This document shows positions 1 through 12,012 of a DNA stretch of 64,000 nucleotides, in pieces (positions within the stretch are counted from its first letter, which is position 1; each line of letters starts with the position of its first letter). Location of the stretch: NCBI GenBank assembly GCA_963765745.1, contig CAVXXM010000013.1, positions 124,001-188,000 of the forward strand. The letters run 5' to 3'. Below the pieces are notes generated by a model, which saw nothing but the letters and a program-made list of their open reading frames with translations, did no database searches and was not told where the DNA came from. Position numbers and translations under genes: made by a program. This DNA is from JAHFPN01 sp963765745. Its GTDB lineage: Bacteria > Pseudomonadota > Alphaproteobacteria > Rhizobiales > Xanthobacteraceae.

Positions 1-98
1 GAGATTTCCTGATTGCCGAGCAGATTTTCGGTCGGGCTGAAGGCGCGCAACACTTCGAGGCCGCGCGCGAGCGACTCCACGAATTTGCGGTCGCGCAC
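1..98 (-). CDS. IclR-family transcriptional regulator, N-terminal fragment
   Basis: This gene runs off the left edge. Reading leftwards from a GTG at 98, the protein begins VRDRKFVESLARGLEVLRAF and continues into LGNQEI, which is the start of the winged-helix domain of IclR regulators of the PcaR type (RDFVQSLARGL-like). An ATG at 180 is in a different frame, so either the GTG is the start or an indel lies between 98 and 180. No clear ribosome binding site helps decide. It is divergent from pimF, and IclR proteins usually control the divergent or adjacent catabolic operon, so control of the pim operon is a reasonable inference. Family call is good, exact start is weak. Confidence 0.6.
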   Translation of the reverse strand, partial: MRDRKFVESLARGLEVLRAFSPTENLLGNQEI

Positions 99-180
99 CG
101 GCGGACGCGTGCGCGCGTTGCGCGCGTCGCCTCCAGGGTTCGTAAGCTGCGGCCAGATTGGAACCGGCGACCTTGCTCAT

Positions 181-435
181 GACACGCGCGTCACCGTGGT
201 TACGGAACGACGATTGACAGCGATGGCATCACTTCTTAGCGTCGGGGTCAATCTTGCAGAATTTGGTTTCGCACTGCGGAATGAACCAGACGTCCAAAAT
301 CCATTCCGCCCGCGGGTTCGAGAACACGGCTGTTGAAATCCGCGCGCGGCGGCGCCGGGTGTAAAAGACAAAGAACGACAAGTCCGGCCGATCGAAGCCG
401 GACAACAATATGCATCGAATGGGGAGAGCCCGGCC
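181..435. other. Divergent intergenic region between iclR-type gene and pimF
   Basis: About 250 to 340 bases without a supportable gene, depending on where the IclR gene starts. It should hold the promoters of both divergent genes. I see a purine-rich ribosome binding site (GGGGAGAG at 421-428) for pimF but no convincing -35/-10 pair or long palindrome. Confidence 0.4.
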
Positions 436-2530
<2,095 letters not shown>

Positions 2531-2532
2531 TC

Positions 2533-4222
2533 ATGACCGCGGCGCGTCCCTATCCTTGGGAGAAGTCCTATCCGGCGGGCGCCCGCTGGGACGCACCGAT
2601 CGAGCTTGGAACCATCACGGGCATCCTCGATCGCGCCGTCGCCCGCCATGGCGACCGTCCGGCGATCGAGTATCGCGGCCATACGATCAGCTATCGCGAG
2701 CTCGGCGAGCGTTCGCGGCGCGCGGCCAAAGGCTTCCAGCGGCTCGGCATCGGGCCCGGCACGACGGTGGCGCTTTATCTGCCGAACACGCTCTTTCACC
2801 CGATCGCGTTCTTCGGCGCGCTCTATGCCGGCGCGCGGGTGACGCATCTGAGCCCGCTCGATGTGGAGCGCGCGCTGGTGCACAAGCTCACCGACAGCGG
2901 CGCGCGGACGCTGGTCACCGTGAACTTCCCCACCCTGCTCGCCACGGCGCAGAAGCTGGTGGCCGCCGGGCACATCGACCGGCTCATCGTCGGCGACGAT
3001 GCGGCCTGGGGGCCTTCTTCGATTCCGCTCGCGCCGTTTTCCGAGAACGAGCAGCAGCTCTCCTTCGCGCGGCTCCTGGAAGGCGACGCGACAGCCGGCG
3101 ATTTTCCCGAAGCCAGCGTCGATGACATCGCGCTCCTGCAATATACCGGCGGCACCACCGGGCTGCCCAAGGGCGCCATGCTCTCGCACGGTAATCTCAC
3201 CGCCATGCTCTCGATGCACGACGTCTGGCAGAAGCCGCAGCGGACCATCACCTCGGGCGAGCGGGTAATGTGCGTGCTGCCGCTCTTCCATATTTATGGG
3301 CTCGGCGTGGTGCTGCTGCGCGGGCTCGACGCGGGAGCGGAAATCCTGCTGCGGCCGCGCTTCGACGCCGAAGAGATCGTGCGCGACATCGAAACCCGGC
3401 GCGTCGCCGTGTTCCCCGGCGTGCCGACCATGTGGATCGCGCTGACCGCCATGCCCGGAATCGAGAAGCGCGACCTTTCGTCCCTGCGCCTGTGCGGCTC
3501 GGGCGGCGCGCCCTTGGCGGTGGAAGTCGCACAACGCTTCGAGCGGCTCACCGGCCTGCCGATGCATGGCGGCTGGGGCATGACGGAGACTTCGCCGGCC
3601 GGCACCAACCAGCCGCTTGCGCGGCGGCAAGCTGGGCGCGATCGGCGTGCCGATGCCCGGCATCCTCATGGATGTGGTGGCGCTCGACGACCCGCGGCGC
3701 GTGCTCAAGCCCGGCGAGATCGGCGAGATCCGCATCAAGGGGCCGAATGTGTTCAAGGGCTATTGGAACCGCCCGGAGGAGACGGCCAAGGCTTTCGTCG
3801 ACGGCTTCTTCCTCACCGGCGACGTGGGCTACATGGACGAGGACGGATATTTCTTCCTCGTCGACCGAAAGAAGGACATGATCATCTCCGGCGGGTTCAA
3901 CGTCTATCCGGGCGTCATCGAGTCCGCGATCTACGAGCATCCGGACGTGGAAGAGGTCACCGTGATCGGCATTCCCGACGACTATCGCGGCGAGGCGGCC
4001 AAGGCTTTCGTCAAGATGCGAAGCGGCGGGCCGCTGCTGACACTCGAGGCGTTGCGCGAATTCCTCGCCGACAAGCTCGGCCGCTATGAAATGCCGGCGG
4101 AGCTGGAGCTGCGCAACGCGCTGCCGCGCACGCCGGTCGGGAAGCTGTCGAAGAAAGAACTGGTCGAGGAAGATCGCGCCAAGCGCGCGAAAACGAAAGT
4201 ATCGGAGGCCGCCAATGCGTGA
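2533..4222 (+). CDS. pimA: Acid-CoA ligase (AMP-forming), PimA-type (one frameshift)
   Basis: ANL-superfamily acyl-CoA ligase that activates a carboxylic acid to its CoA thioester through an acyl-AMP; in the pim context the substrate is probably a medium-chain dicarboxylic or fatty acid. The P-loop motif is YTGGTTGLPKGAM, the aromatic/Thr motif is GWGMTETSP, and the hinge and A8 region read TGDVGYMDEDG and DRKKDMIISGGFNVYP. The C-terminal catalytic Lys lies in TPVGKLSKKEL. The reading frame shifts by one base near 3615-3625 (between NQPL and GGKLGAIG) with no loss of conserved sequence. It starts 2 nt after the pimF stop, and its stop overlaps the pimB start by 8 nt, so the genes are translationally coupled. 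Confidence 0.87.
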
Positions 4223-5390
4223 AGCCGTCATCGTCTCCACCGCCCGCACGCCGATCGGCCGGGCCTATCGCGGCGCCTTCAACATGACGCACGGCGCCAC
4301 GCTCGGCGGCCATGTGGTCAAGCACGCGGTCGAGCGCGCCAAGGTCGATCCGGCCGAGATCGAGGACGTCATCATGGGCTGCGCCATGCCCGAGCGCGCC
4401 ACCGGCCAGAACATCGCGCGCCAGGCGGCGATCCGCGCGGGACTGCCGGTCACCGTCTCCGGCATGACGGTCAACCGCTTTTGCTCGTCGGGCCTGCAGA
4501 CGATCGCAATGGCCGCGCAGCGGATCATTTCCGGCGAAGCGTCGGTGATCGTCGCGGGCGGGCTCGAGAGCATCAGCCTGGTGCAGGACGGCCGCTCGCC
4601 GACCGTGACCGAGGACTGGATCATGGAGCACAAGCCCGAGCTCTACATGGCCATGATCGACACGGCCGACATCGTGGCCGAGCGCTACAAGGTTCCGCGC
4701 GAGGCCCAGGACGCCTATTCGCTGGAAAGCCAGCGCCGCACGGCTTCCGGGCAGCAGGGCCGCAAGTTCGACGACGAGATCGTGCCGCTGCCGACCAAGA
4801 AGAAGAACGTGAACAAGGACACCAAGGAAGAGACCATCGAGGCGGTGACGCTCACCAAGGACGAGGGCAACCGGCCGGATACCACGATGGAAGGGCTCAT
4901 GGGCCTCAAGCCCGTGCGCGAGGGAAAATTCATCACCGCCGGCAATGCGAGCCAGCTGTCGGATGGTGCCTCGGCCTGCGTCGTGATGGACGCCAAGCTC
5001 GCCGAGAAGAAGGGCCTGAAGCCTTTGGGTACCTTCCGCGGCTTCGCCGTCGCCGGCTGCGAGCCCGACGAGATGGGCATCGGCCCGGTGTTCGCGGTGC
5101 CGAAGCTCTTGCAGCGCGCCGGGCTGAAGATCGACGATATCGATCTCTGGGAGTTGAACGAGGCGTTCGCCAGCCAGGTGCTCTATAGCCGCGACCGGCT
5201 CGGCATCCCGCACGAGAACCTGAACGTCGACGGCGGCGCGATCTCCATCGGCCATCCCTATGGCATGAGCGGCGCGCGCATGACCGGGCACATTCTGATC
5301 GAAGGCCGCCGCCGCAAGGCCAAGCGCGGCGTCGTCACCATGTGCATCGGCGGCGGCATGGGCGCCGCCGGCCTGTTCGAGATACATTGA
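4215..5390 (+). CDS. pimB: Acetyl-CoA C-acyltransferase (thiolase), PimB-type
   Basis: Degradative thiolase that cleaves 3-ketoacyl-CoA with CoA to acetyl-CoA and a shortened acyl-CoA. The protein is 391 residues, the usual thiolase length, and unbroken. The nucleophilic Cys is C90 in NRFCSSGLQ. The second catalytic set is H347 in GHPYGMSGARM and C377 in CIGGGMGAAG. The conserved NEAFA motif is present near residue 315. The ATG sits inside the end of pimA (8-nt overlap), and pimC follows after 19 nt. Position between the ligase and the pimC/pimD dehydrogenase pair supports the PimB assignment over a biosynthetic thiolase. Confidence 0.92.
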   Translation: MREAVIVSTARTPIGRAYRGAFNMTHGATLGGHVVKHAVERAKVDPAEIEDVIMGCAMPERATGQNIARQAAIRAGLPVTVSGMTVNRFCSSGLQTIAMAAQRIISGEASVIVAGGLESISLVQDGRSPTVTEDWIMEHKPELYMAMIDTADIVAERYKVPREAQDAYSLESQRRTASGQQGRKFDDEIVPLPTKKKNVNKDTKEETIEAVTLTKDEGNRPDTTMEGLMGLKPVREGKFITAGNASQLSDGASACVVMDAKLAEKKGLKPLGTFRGFAVAGCEPDEMGIGPVFAVPKLLQRAGLKIDDIDLWELNEAFASQVLYSRDRLGIPHENLNVDGGAISIGHPYGMSGARMTGHILIEGRRRKAKRGVVTMCIGGGMGAAGLFEIH

Positions 5391-5409
5391 GCGACGGCAG
5401 GAGGAAAAA

Positions 5410-6612
<1,203 letters not shown>

Positions 6613-6615
6613 AAT

Positions 6616-7768
6616 ATGGACTTCGAGTTGAGTGAGGAGCAGCGGCTCCTGAAAGAAAGTGTCGAGCGGCTGCTCGCCGACCGCTACGAGTTCGAGACGC
6701 GCAAGCGCTATATGGCCGAGCCCGAGGGCTGGAACCGCGATGTCTGGCGCCAATATGCCGAACTCGGCCTGCTCGGCCTGCCGTTCGACGAGAAATACGG
6801 CGGCTTCGGCGGCGGGCCGGTCGAGACCATGATCGTGATGGAAGCGTTCGGCAAAGCGCTCGCGCTCGAGCCGTTTTTCGCCACCGTCGTGCTCGGCGGC
6901 GGCTTCATCCGGCTCGGCGGCAGCGAGGCGCAGAAGAAGGAATTGCTGCCGAAAATCGCCGACGGGAGCCTGCTGCTCGCGTTCGCGCAGGTCGAACGGC
7001 AAGCGCGCTTCGATCTGTTCGACGTCGGCGACCGCGGCCAAGCGCGACGGCAACGGCTTCGTGATCGACGGGAGCAAGAGCGTGGTGCTGCACGGCGACG
7101 CAGCGGACAAACTCATCGTCAGCGCGCGCGTCTCCGGCGAGCGCCGCGACCACAAGGGCATCGGGCTGTTCCTGGTGGACGCCAAGGCCAACGGCGTCTC
7201 GCGGCGCGGCTATCCGACCGTGGACGGGCTACACGCGGCCGAGATTTCGTTCTCGAACGTACGGGTCGGCGCGGATGCGGTGATCGGCGAGGCCGGGGAC
7301 GGCCTGCCGCTGATCGAGCGCGTGGTCGACGCAAGCATCGCGGCGCTCGCGGCCGAGGCGATCGGAAATATGATGTCGATGCATGAGCTGACGGTCGAAT
7401 ACCTCAAGACGCGGAAGCAGTTCGGCGTGCCGATCGGCTCGTTCCAGGTGCTGCAGCACCGGGCCGTCGACATGTTCGTGGCGCTCGAACAGGCGCGCAG
7501 CATGGCCTATTTCGCGACCATGATGGCCGAGGAGCCCAATGCCAAAGAGCGCAGGAAGGCGATCGCGGCGGCCAAGGTGCAGATCGGACGCTCGGTGAAG
7601 CTCGTCGGCCAGCAGGCGATCCAGCTGCACGGCGGCATCGGCATGACCATGGAGTACAAGGTCGGGCACTATTTCAAGCGCGCGACCATGATCGATACGC
7701 TGTTCGGCGACGCCGACCACCACCTCGCGGAGCTCGCCCGGCTCGGCGGGCTCGTGTCCGCAGCTTGA
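6616..7768 (+). CDS. pimD: Acyl-CoA dehydrogenase, PimD-type small subunit (one frameshift)
   Basis: Partner of PimC in pimeloyl-CoA dehydrogenase. The N-terminal part (MDFELSEEQRLLKESVERLL) and the FAD-contact region are in one frame. Near 7021-7030 an extra base (GTCGGCG where GTCGCG would keep frame) moves the frame, which resumes as ATAAKRDGNGFVIDGSK. The C-terminal domain has TRKQFGVPIGSFQVLQHR, then QAIQLHGGIGMTMEYKVGHYFKR. Combined length is about 383 residues, normal for the family. The gene starts 3 nt after pimC stops, and an AAGGAGG site for the next gene follows its stop directly. Confidence 0.88.
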
Positions 7769-7779
7769 AGGAGGCCCCC

Positions 7780-9120
7780 ATGCTTTCCCCCACTCCGCGT
7801 GCCGAGGAACTGAAAAAGCGCGTCGCCGCCTTCATGGAAGAGCACGTAATGCCGGCGGAGCCGATCTATCACGAACAGCTCGAGAAGGCCGCCGACCGCT
7901 GGACCGTGCCGCCGGTCATGGAAGAGCTGAAGAAGAAAGCGAAAGCGCAGGGCCTGTGGAACCTGTTCGTGCCCAAGCACCATGACCCCAACGCGCTCAG
8001 CAATCTCGAATACGCGCCGCTTGTGCGAGATCATGGGCCGCTCGCCGATCGGCGCCGAGCCGTTCAATTGCTCGGCGCCCGACACCGGCAATATGGAAGT
8101 GCTGATCCGCTACGGCACCGAGGCGCAGAAGAAGCAGTGGCTGGTGCCGCTGATGGAGGGAAAAATCCGCTCCTGCTTCGCCATGACCGAGCCCGCGGTG
8201 GCCTCTTCCGACGCCACCAATATCCGCGCGCAGATCAAGCGCGACGGCGATCATTACGTCATCAACGGCCGCAAGTGGTGGACCTCCGGCGCGACCGACA
8301 AGCGCTGCAAGGTCGCGATCTTCATGGGCCAGACCAATCCGGACGCGCCAGCCGTATCAGCGCCAATAGCATGATCATCGTGCCGATGGATGCGCCCGGC
8401 GTGAAGGTGCTGCGCTCGCTCTCGGTGTTCGGCTATGACGATGCGCCGCACGGCCACGCCGAAGTCGAATTCAAGGACGTGCGCGTGCCGGTTTCCAACA
8501 TGCTGCTCGGCGAGGGCCGCGGCTTCGAGATCGCGCAAGGCCGGCTCGGGCCTGGCCGCATCCACCACTGCATGCGGCTGATCGGCGTCGCCGAGCGGGC
8601 GCTCGAATCCATGTGCCAGCGCGCCATGTCGCGCGTCGCCTTCGGCAAGACCATCGCCGAGCAAAGCGTGAACAAGCACTGGATCGCGGAATCGCGCATG
8701 GAGATCGAACAGGCGCGGCTACTCACCTTGAATGCCGCCGACATGATGGACAAGGTCGGCAACAAGGCGGCGCGCGCCGAGATCGCCATGATCAAGGTGG
8801 TGGCGCCGAACGTGGCGACAAAAGTGCTCGACCGCGCGATGCAGGTCCATGGCGGCGCTGGCGTGAGCCAGGACTTCCACCTCGCCATGGCTTACGCGCA
8901 CGCGCGCGCGCTCCGCTTCGCCGACGGACCGGACGAGGTGCACCGCGACGCGATAGCCAAGTGGGAATTGCGGAAGTACACGGACAGAGCCAGACGAAGC
9001 GGTGATCCCGTCATTCCGCCGAACGGTAGCCCGCTCGAGGCGAGTCACTCTCCCATCCCGTCGCACCTCGATTTCAGGCGATCGTCACCCCGCCGTCGGC
9101 GACGATCACCTGGCCAGTAA
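7780..9120 (+). CDS. Acyl-CoA dehydrogenase family protein (ACAD10/11-like catalytic part; two frameshifts)
   Basis: Third acyl-CoA dehydrogenase of the operon, not an obvious PimE. ATG at 7780 with AAGGAGG at 7768-7774; an upstream TTG at 7765 is less likely. It has RYGTEAQKKQWLVPLMEGKI, CFAMTEPAVASSDATNI, NGRKWWTSGA, RVAFGKTIAEQS and VHGGAGVSQDF, typical of the larger ~410-residue dehydrogenases seen with beta-oxidation sets. The frame shifts near 8019 (LEYAPL to CEIMGRSPIG) and shifts back near 8345-8365, so the two indels compensate. Residues after about nt 8990 do not look conserved, and the formal stop at 9120 overlaps the convergent SDR; the true end is probably near 9000 with another indel. 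Exact substrate unknown. Confidence 0.82.
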   Translation: MLSPTPRAEELKKRVAAFMEEHVMPAEPIYHEQLEKAADRWTVPPVMEELKKKAKAQGLWNLFVPKHHDPNALSNLEYAPLVRDHGPLADRRRAVQLLGARHRQYGSADPLRHRGAEEAVAGAADGGKNPLLLRHDRARGGLFRRHQYPRADQARRRSLRHQRPQVVDLRRDRQALQGRDLHGPDQSGRASRISANSMIIVPMDAPGVKVLRSLSVFGYDDAPHGHAEVEFKDVRVPVSNMLLGEGRGFEIAQGRLGPGRIHHCMRLIGVAERALESMCQRAMSRVAFGKTIAEQSVNKHWIAESRMEIEQARLLTLNAADMMDKVGNKAARAEIAMIKVVAPNVATKVLDRAMQVHGGAGVSQDFHLAMAYAHARALRFADGPDEVHRDAIAKWELRKYTDRARRSGDPVIPPNGSPLEASHSPIPSHLDFRRSSPRRRRRSPGQ

Positions 9121-9839
9121 TGAAGCTCGCCGCCTTTGATGCCAGGAACGCAGCGATGCCGCCGATCTCGTCGGGCATGCCGATGCGCCGCAGCGGCGTC
9201 GCTGCCATCCGGTTCTTGAGAATGTCCGGGTTCTCCCACAGTGCCTTGGCGAAATCGGTCTTGATCAGGCCGGGCGCGATGCAATTGACGCGCACGTTCT
9301 TGGGTCCCCACTCGACCGCGAGATTGCGCGCCAGCGCGAAATCGGCGGCCTTGGAAATTCCATAGGCGCCGATCACGCTGTTGCCGCGCAGCCCGGCGAT
9401 CGAGGAGACGATGATGACGCTGCCCCCGCCGCGCTCGGCCATGCCGGGGATCGCGAGATTGCACAGCCAAAGATTGCTCTTCACGTTCGAGCTCATGATC
9501 TTGTCGAACGCCTCGTCGGTCAGCTGACTCATCGGCCCGAAGGCCGGGTTGACCGCGGCGTTGCACACCAGGATGTCGATCTTGCCGAAGCGCTTGAGCG
9601 TGCCGGCAACCAGCGCCTCGACCTCGGGCTCTGCGCGAGATGTTGCAGGGAATGACGGCGGCCTCGCCGCCTTGCGCGGCAATTTCCTTGGCGACCTCCT
9701 CGCAGGCTTCGGCCTTGCGGCTCGAGACCACGACCTTGGCGCCGAGCGCCGCCATGCATTCCGCGATGGAGCGTCCAATGCCGCGGCTCGAGCCGGTAAC
9801 GACCGCTACCTTGTTTTTCAGGCCGAATAACCCGGCCAT
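9074..9839 (-). CDS. SDR-family oxidoreductase (one frameshift)
   Basis: Classical short-chain dehydrogenase/reductase of ~255 residues. The cofactor motif TGSSRGIGRS and the NNAG-equivalent CNAAVNP are present. The catalytic set is Ser in IIVSS and Tyr-x3-Lys in YGISKAA. The C-terminus FITGQVIVADGG is typical of FabG-like members. The frame changes near 9640-9650 (after IPCNIS), with conserved sequence on both sides. ATG at 9839 is preferred because AGGGGA lies just upstream; an in-frame ATG at 9860 adds seven residues. It is convergent with and slightly overlaps the preceding dehydrogenase. It may supply a 3-hydroxyacyl or alcohol oxidation step, but the substrate is not visible. Confidence 0.85.
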
Positions 9840-9875
9840 TGAATCCCCTGCGCTTGCCATCGATCACTCCCCCTC

Positions 9876-9891
9876 GCCCACCCGCGTGGGC
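9876..9891. promoter_or_regulatory. Inverted repeat in SDR/livJ-type divergent region
   Basis: A perfect 6-bp-arm inverted repeat, GCCCAC-CCGC-GTGGGC, lies in the 186-bp region between the divergent SDR and the receptor gene at 10026; a single half-site-like GCCCAC recurs near 9949. It could be an operator or a short hairpin. No transcription factor can be assigned. Confidence 0.3.
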
Positions 9892-10025
9892 AGGCGTTGA
9901 ATCCGCTGCATTTTCGGTGCGAAACTGCGGAACGGCAACCGCTCTACTGCCCACTTCTACCAACCCTTGCCGAGAGCACCGCGCGGGCGCTACCAATCAA
10001 CGCAAGTGTTCAGAGGGAGGAAGCA

Positions 10026-11294
10026 ATGTTTCAAAAAATGAACCTGCGGGCGGTCGTCGGCGCGGTGGCGGCAGTATTTGCCGCGATCGGACTCGCGATC
10101 TCGCCGGCGCAGGCGCAGTCCGGCCAACCGATCAAGATCGGCTTCAGCATGGCGCTCACCGGCCCGCTCGCGGGCGCCGGCAAGGGCGCGCTGCTCGGCA
10201 TGAAAATCTGGGAAGACGATATCAACAAGAAGGGCGGTCTGCTCGGCCGGCCGGTCCAGCTCGTATTCTACGACGACAAGAGCGCGCCGGCGGAAGTGCC
10301 CGGCATCTACACCAAGCTGATCGACGTCGACAAAGTCGATCTCATCATGGGGCCCTACGCGACCACGCAGATCGCGCCCGCGATCCCGGTGGCGATGCAA
10401 AAAAACAAGCTGCTCATCAGCCTGTTCGGAACCGGGGTGAACTCGGAGTTCAAGTATAATCGCTATTTCTCCATGATCCCGACCGGTGCAAATCCGAAGC
10501 CCGCCTTCACCGCGGGATTCTTCGACATCGCCATGGCGCAAAACCCGAAGCCGCAGACGATCGCGATCGTGGCGGCCGACGCCGAGTTCGGTCGCAACGT
10601 GTGCGAGGGTGCGCGTGAAAACGCCAAGAAGGCGGGCCTGCGGATCACCTACGACCGCACCTATCCGCCCTCGACCACGGACTTCGCGCCGGTCATACGC
10701 GCGATCCAGGCCACCAACCCGGATCTGGTGGTGATCTGCTCCTATCCGCTCGACTCGGTCGGCATGGTGCGCGCGGTCAATGAAATCGGCTTCAAGCCGA
10801 AGATGATCGGCGGCGGCATGGTCGGCCTGCAGTTCACCGCGATCAAGATGCAGCTCGGTTCCCTGCTCAACGGTTTCGTCAACTACGACACCTGGCTGCC
10901 GGTGAAGACGATGCAATATCCGGGAGCGCTCGAGGTCGTGGCCAAGTATCAGGCGCGCGCCGCGGCCGAAGGCGTCGATCCGCTCGGTTATTATCTGCCG
11001 CCCTGGGCCTACGCGTATCTCCAGGTGCTCGAACAGGCGGTCGCCGCCACCAAGAGCCTCGACGACGCCAAGCTCGCCGATTACATCGGCAAGACTACAT
11101 TCAAGACCGTGATCGGCGACGTGAAGTTCGGGCCCGGCGGCGAATGGGCCGTGGCCAAGATGCCGCAGATCCAGTTCCAGGGCATCAAGGGCAACACGCT
11201 CGACGTGTTCAAGGACATGAACAGGACGCCCGTCCTTTATCCCGCCGAGACGAAGACCGGTAACGTTATCTATCCCTACGAGAAGGCGAAGTAA
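10026..11294 (+). CDS. Branched-chain amino acid/aromatic-type ABC transporter substrate-binding protein (LivJ-like)
   Basis: Periplasmic receptor of the Peripla_BP_6 family (HAAT/Liv importers). ATG at 10026 with GAGGGAGGAAG upstream. A Sec signal peptide ends near residue 30 (ISPAQA). The mature part opens with IKIGFSMALTGPLAGAGKGALLGM, split here as IKIGFSMALTGPLAG then the helix, as in this family. It also has IMGPYATTQIAPAIPV and VAADAEFGRNVCEGAR. Length 422 residues, intact. No permease or ATPase genes adjoin it, so it is an orphan receptor that could share livHMGF at 26.7-30.0 kb. Such receptors often bind aromatic acids or amides rather than amino acids; the ligand here is unknown. 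Confidence 0.88.
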   Translation: MFQKMNLRAVVGAVAAVFAAIGLAISPAQAQSGQPIKIGFSMALTGPLAGAGKGALLGMKIWEDDINKKGGLLGRPVQLVFYDDKSAPAEVPGIYTKLIDVDKVDLIMGPYATTQIAPAIPVAMQKNKLLISLFGTGVNSEFKYNRYFSMIPTGANPKPAFTAGFFDIAMAQNPKPQTIAIVAADAEFGRNVCEGARENAKKAGLRITYDRTYPPSTTDFAPVIRAIQATNPDLVVICSYPLDSVGMVRAVNEIGFKPKMIGGGMVGLQFTAIKMQLGSLLNGFVNYDTWLPVKTMQYPGALEVVAKYQARAAAEGVDPLGYYLPPWAYAYLQVLEQAVAATKSLDDAKLADYIGKTTFKTVIGDVKFGPGGEWAVAKMPQIQFQGIKGNTLDVFKDMNRTPVLYPAETKTGNVIYPYEKAK

Positions 11295-11316
11295 GCAAAC
11301 AAACGCCGGCGCTCCG

Positions 11317-11337
11317 CCGCGGCCTTAAAGGCCGCGG
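11317..11337 (+). terminator. GC-rich hairpin downstream of the LivJ-type receptor gene
   Basis: Perfect 8-bp stem, CCGCGGCC with GGCCGCGG, and a 5-nt loop TTAAA, 22 nt after the stop codon at 11294. There is no U-tract immediately after it, so it is either a terminator of weak type or an mRNA 3-prime stabilising hairpin. Confidence 0.5.
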
Positions 11338-11624
11338 CCGGGTGGCCGGCGATTTCTTTAGTTCGATCGGCTGAAGAGCGTCGAGCATGAGCGCGAAGCT
11401 CTTTCAGACCATGCAGGTGGCTCCGATCCGTAGCCTGATTGGCTGATCGACCGGCGATGACGGAAGCGGAAGGAGCAAGCATCGTGCGCCAAGAGATCGA
11501 GCGTAAAACGATCGAAGGCGCGCGCCGTCTTCAAGCCTAGTATCCCGGCCAATCCGCTCAGGAAGACAAGGCCGTGCATCCCTAAGCGAGATGCGCGGGC
11601 CAAGCCGGCACATGACGAAGCAGC
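11338..11624. other. Non-coding interval between receptor hairpin and VOC gene
   Basis: About 290 bases in which I find no supportable gene on either strand. Short open frames exist, but none shows a recognisable protein motif or ribosome binding site. It separates the plus-strand receptor gene from the minus-strand VOC gene. Confidence 0.4.
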
Positions 11625-12010
11625 CTACCGCCCGGCGTAGGTGATGAACTCGAGCAACGATCCATCCGGGTCGCGGAAATAAACGCTCGTCCCCTTGCCA
11701 CGGGCGCCGAAGCGCTCGACCGGGCCGAGCTCGGGTTTCACTCGTGCTTCTCCAGATGCGCGATCGCGTCCTCGATCGCGCCCTGCCATTCGAAGCAGAT
11801 ATCGCTGTTGCCGGGCATAACCGGAAGCTTCGCCACCGGATTTCCGATGGCGCCGGGGCCATGCAGGTTGAGTTGCTGCCCGCCGAAGCGATAAGCCCAG
11901 CCGCGGCTGGTCTTCACCAGCTCGGCGCCGAGCACGTCGCGATAGAACGGGTTAGAGCGCTCCCAATCGGAGACATGCACGACGCAGTGGTCGAAGCGGA
12001 TGCGGGTCAT
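11625..12010 (-). CDS. VOC-family (glyoxalase/bleomycin-resistance-like) protein (one frameshift)
   Basis: Small protein of about 128 residues with two beta-alpha-beta-beta-beta modules. It begins MTRIRFDHCVVHVSDWERS and has FYRDVLGAELV, QLNLHGPG and SDICFEW. After a one-base frame change near 11740 it continues KPELGPVERFGARGKGTSVY and FRDPDGSLLEFITYAGR. The metal-ligand positions of the VOC fold are plausibly His8 (FDHCVV), His in LNLHG and Glu in LLEFITY, the classic H/H/E arrangement. It starts 2 nt after the stop of the upstream FAD oxidoreductase gene, so the two form an operon. Substrate unknown. Confidence 0.8.
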
Positions 12011-12012
12011 GG

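Noticed and set aside
13..336. Plus-strand open frame at the left edge
   Set aside because: Overlaps the antisense of the IclR fragment and has no motif or ribosome binding site.
11358..11603. Small minus-strand open frames between the LivJ-type receptor and the VOC gene
   Set aside because: No conserved motif and no start signals; interval best left as non-coding.
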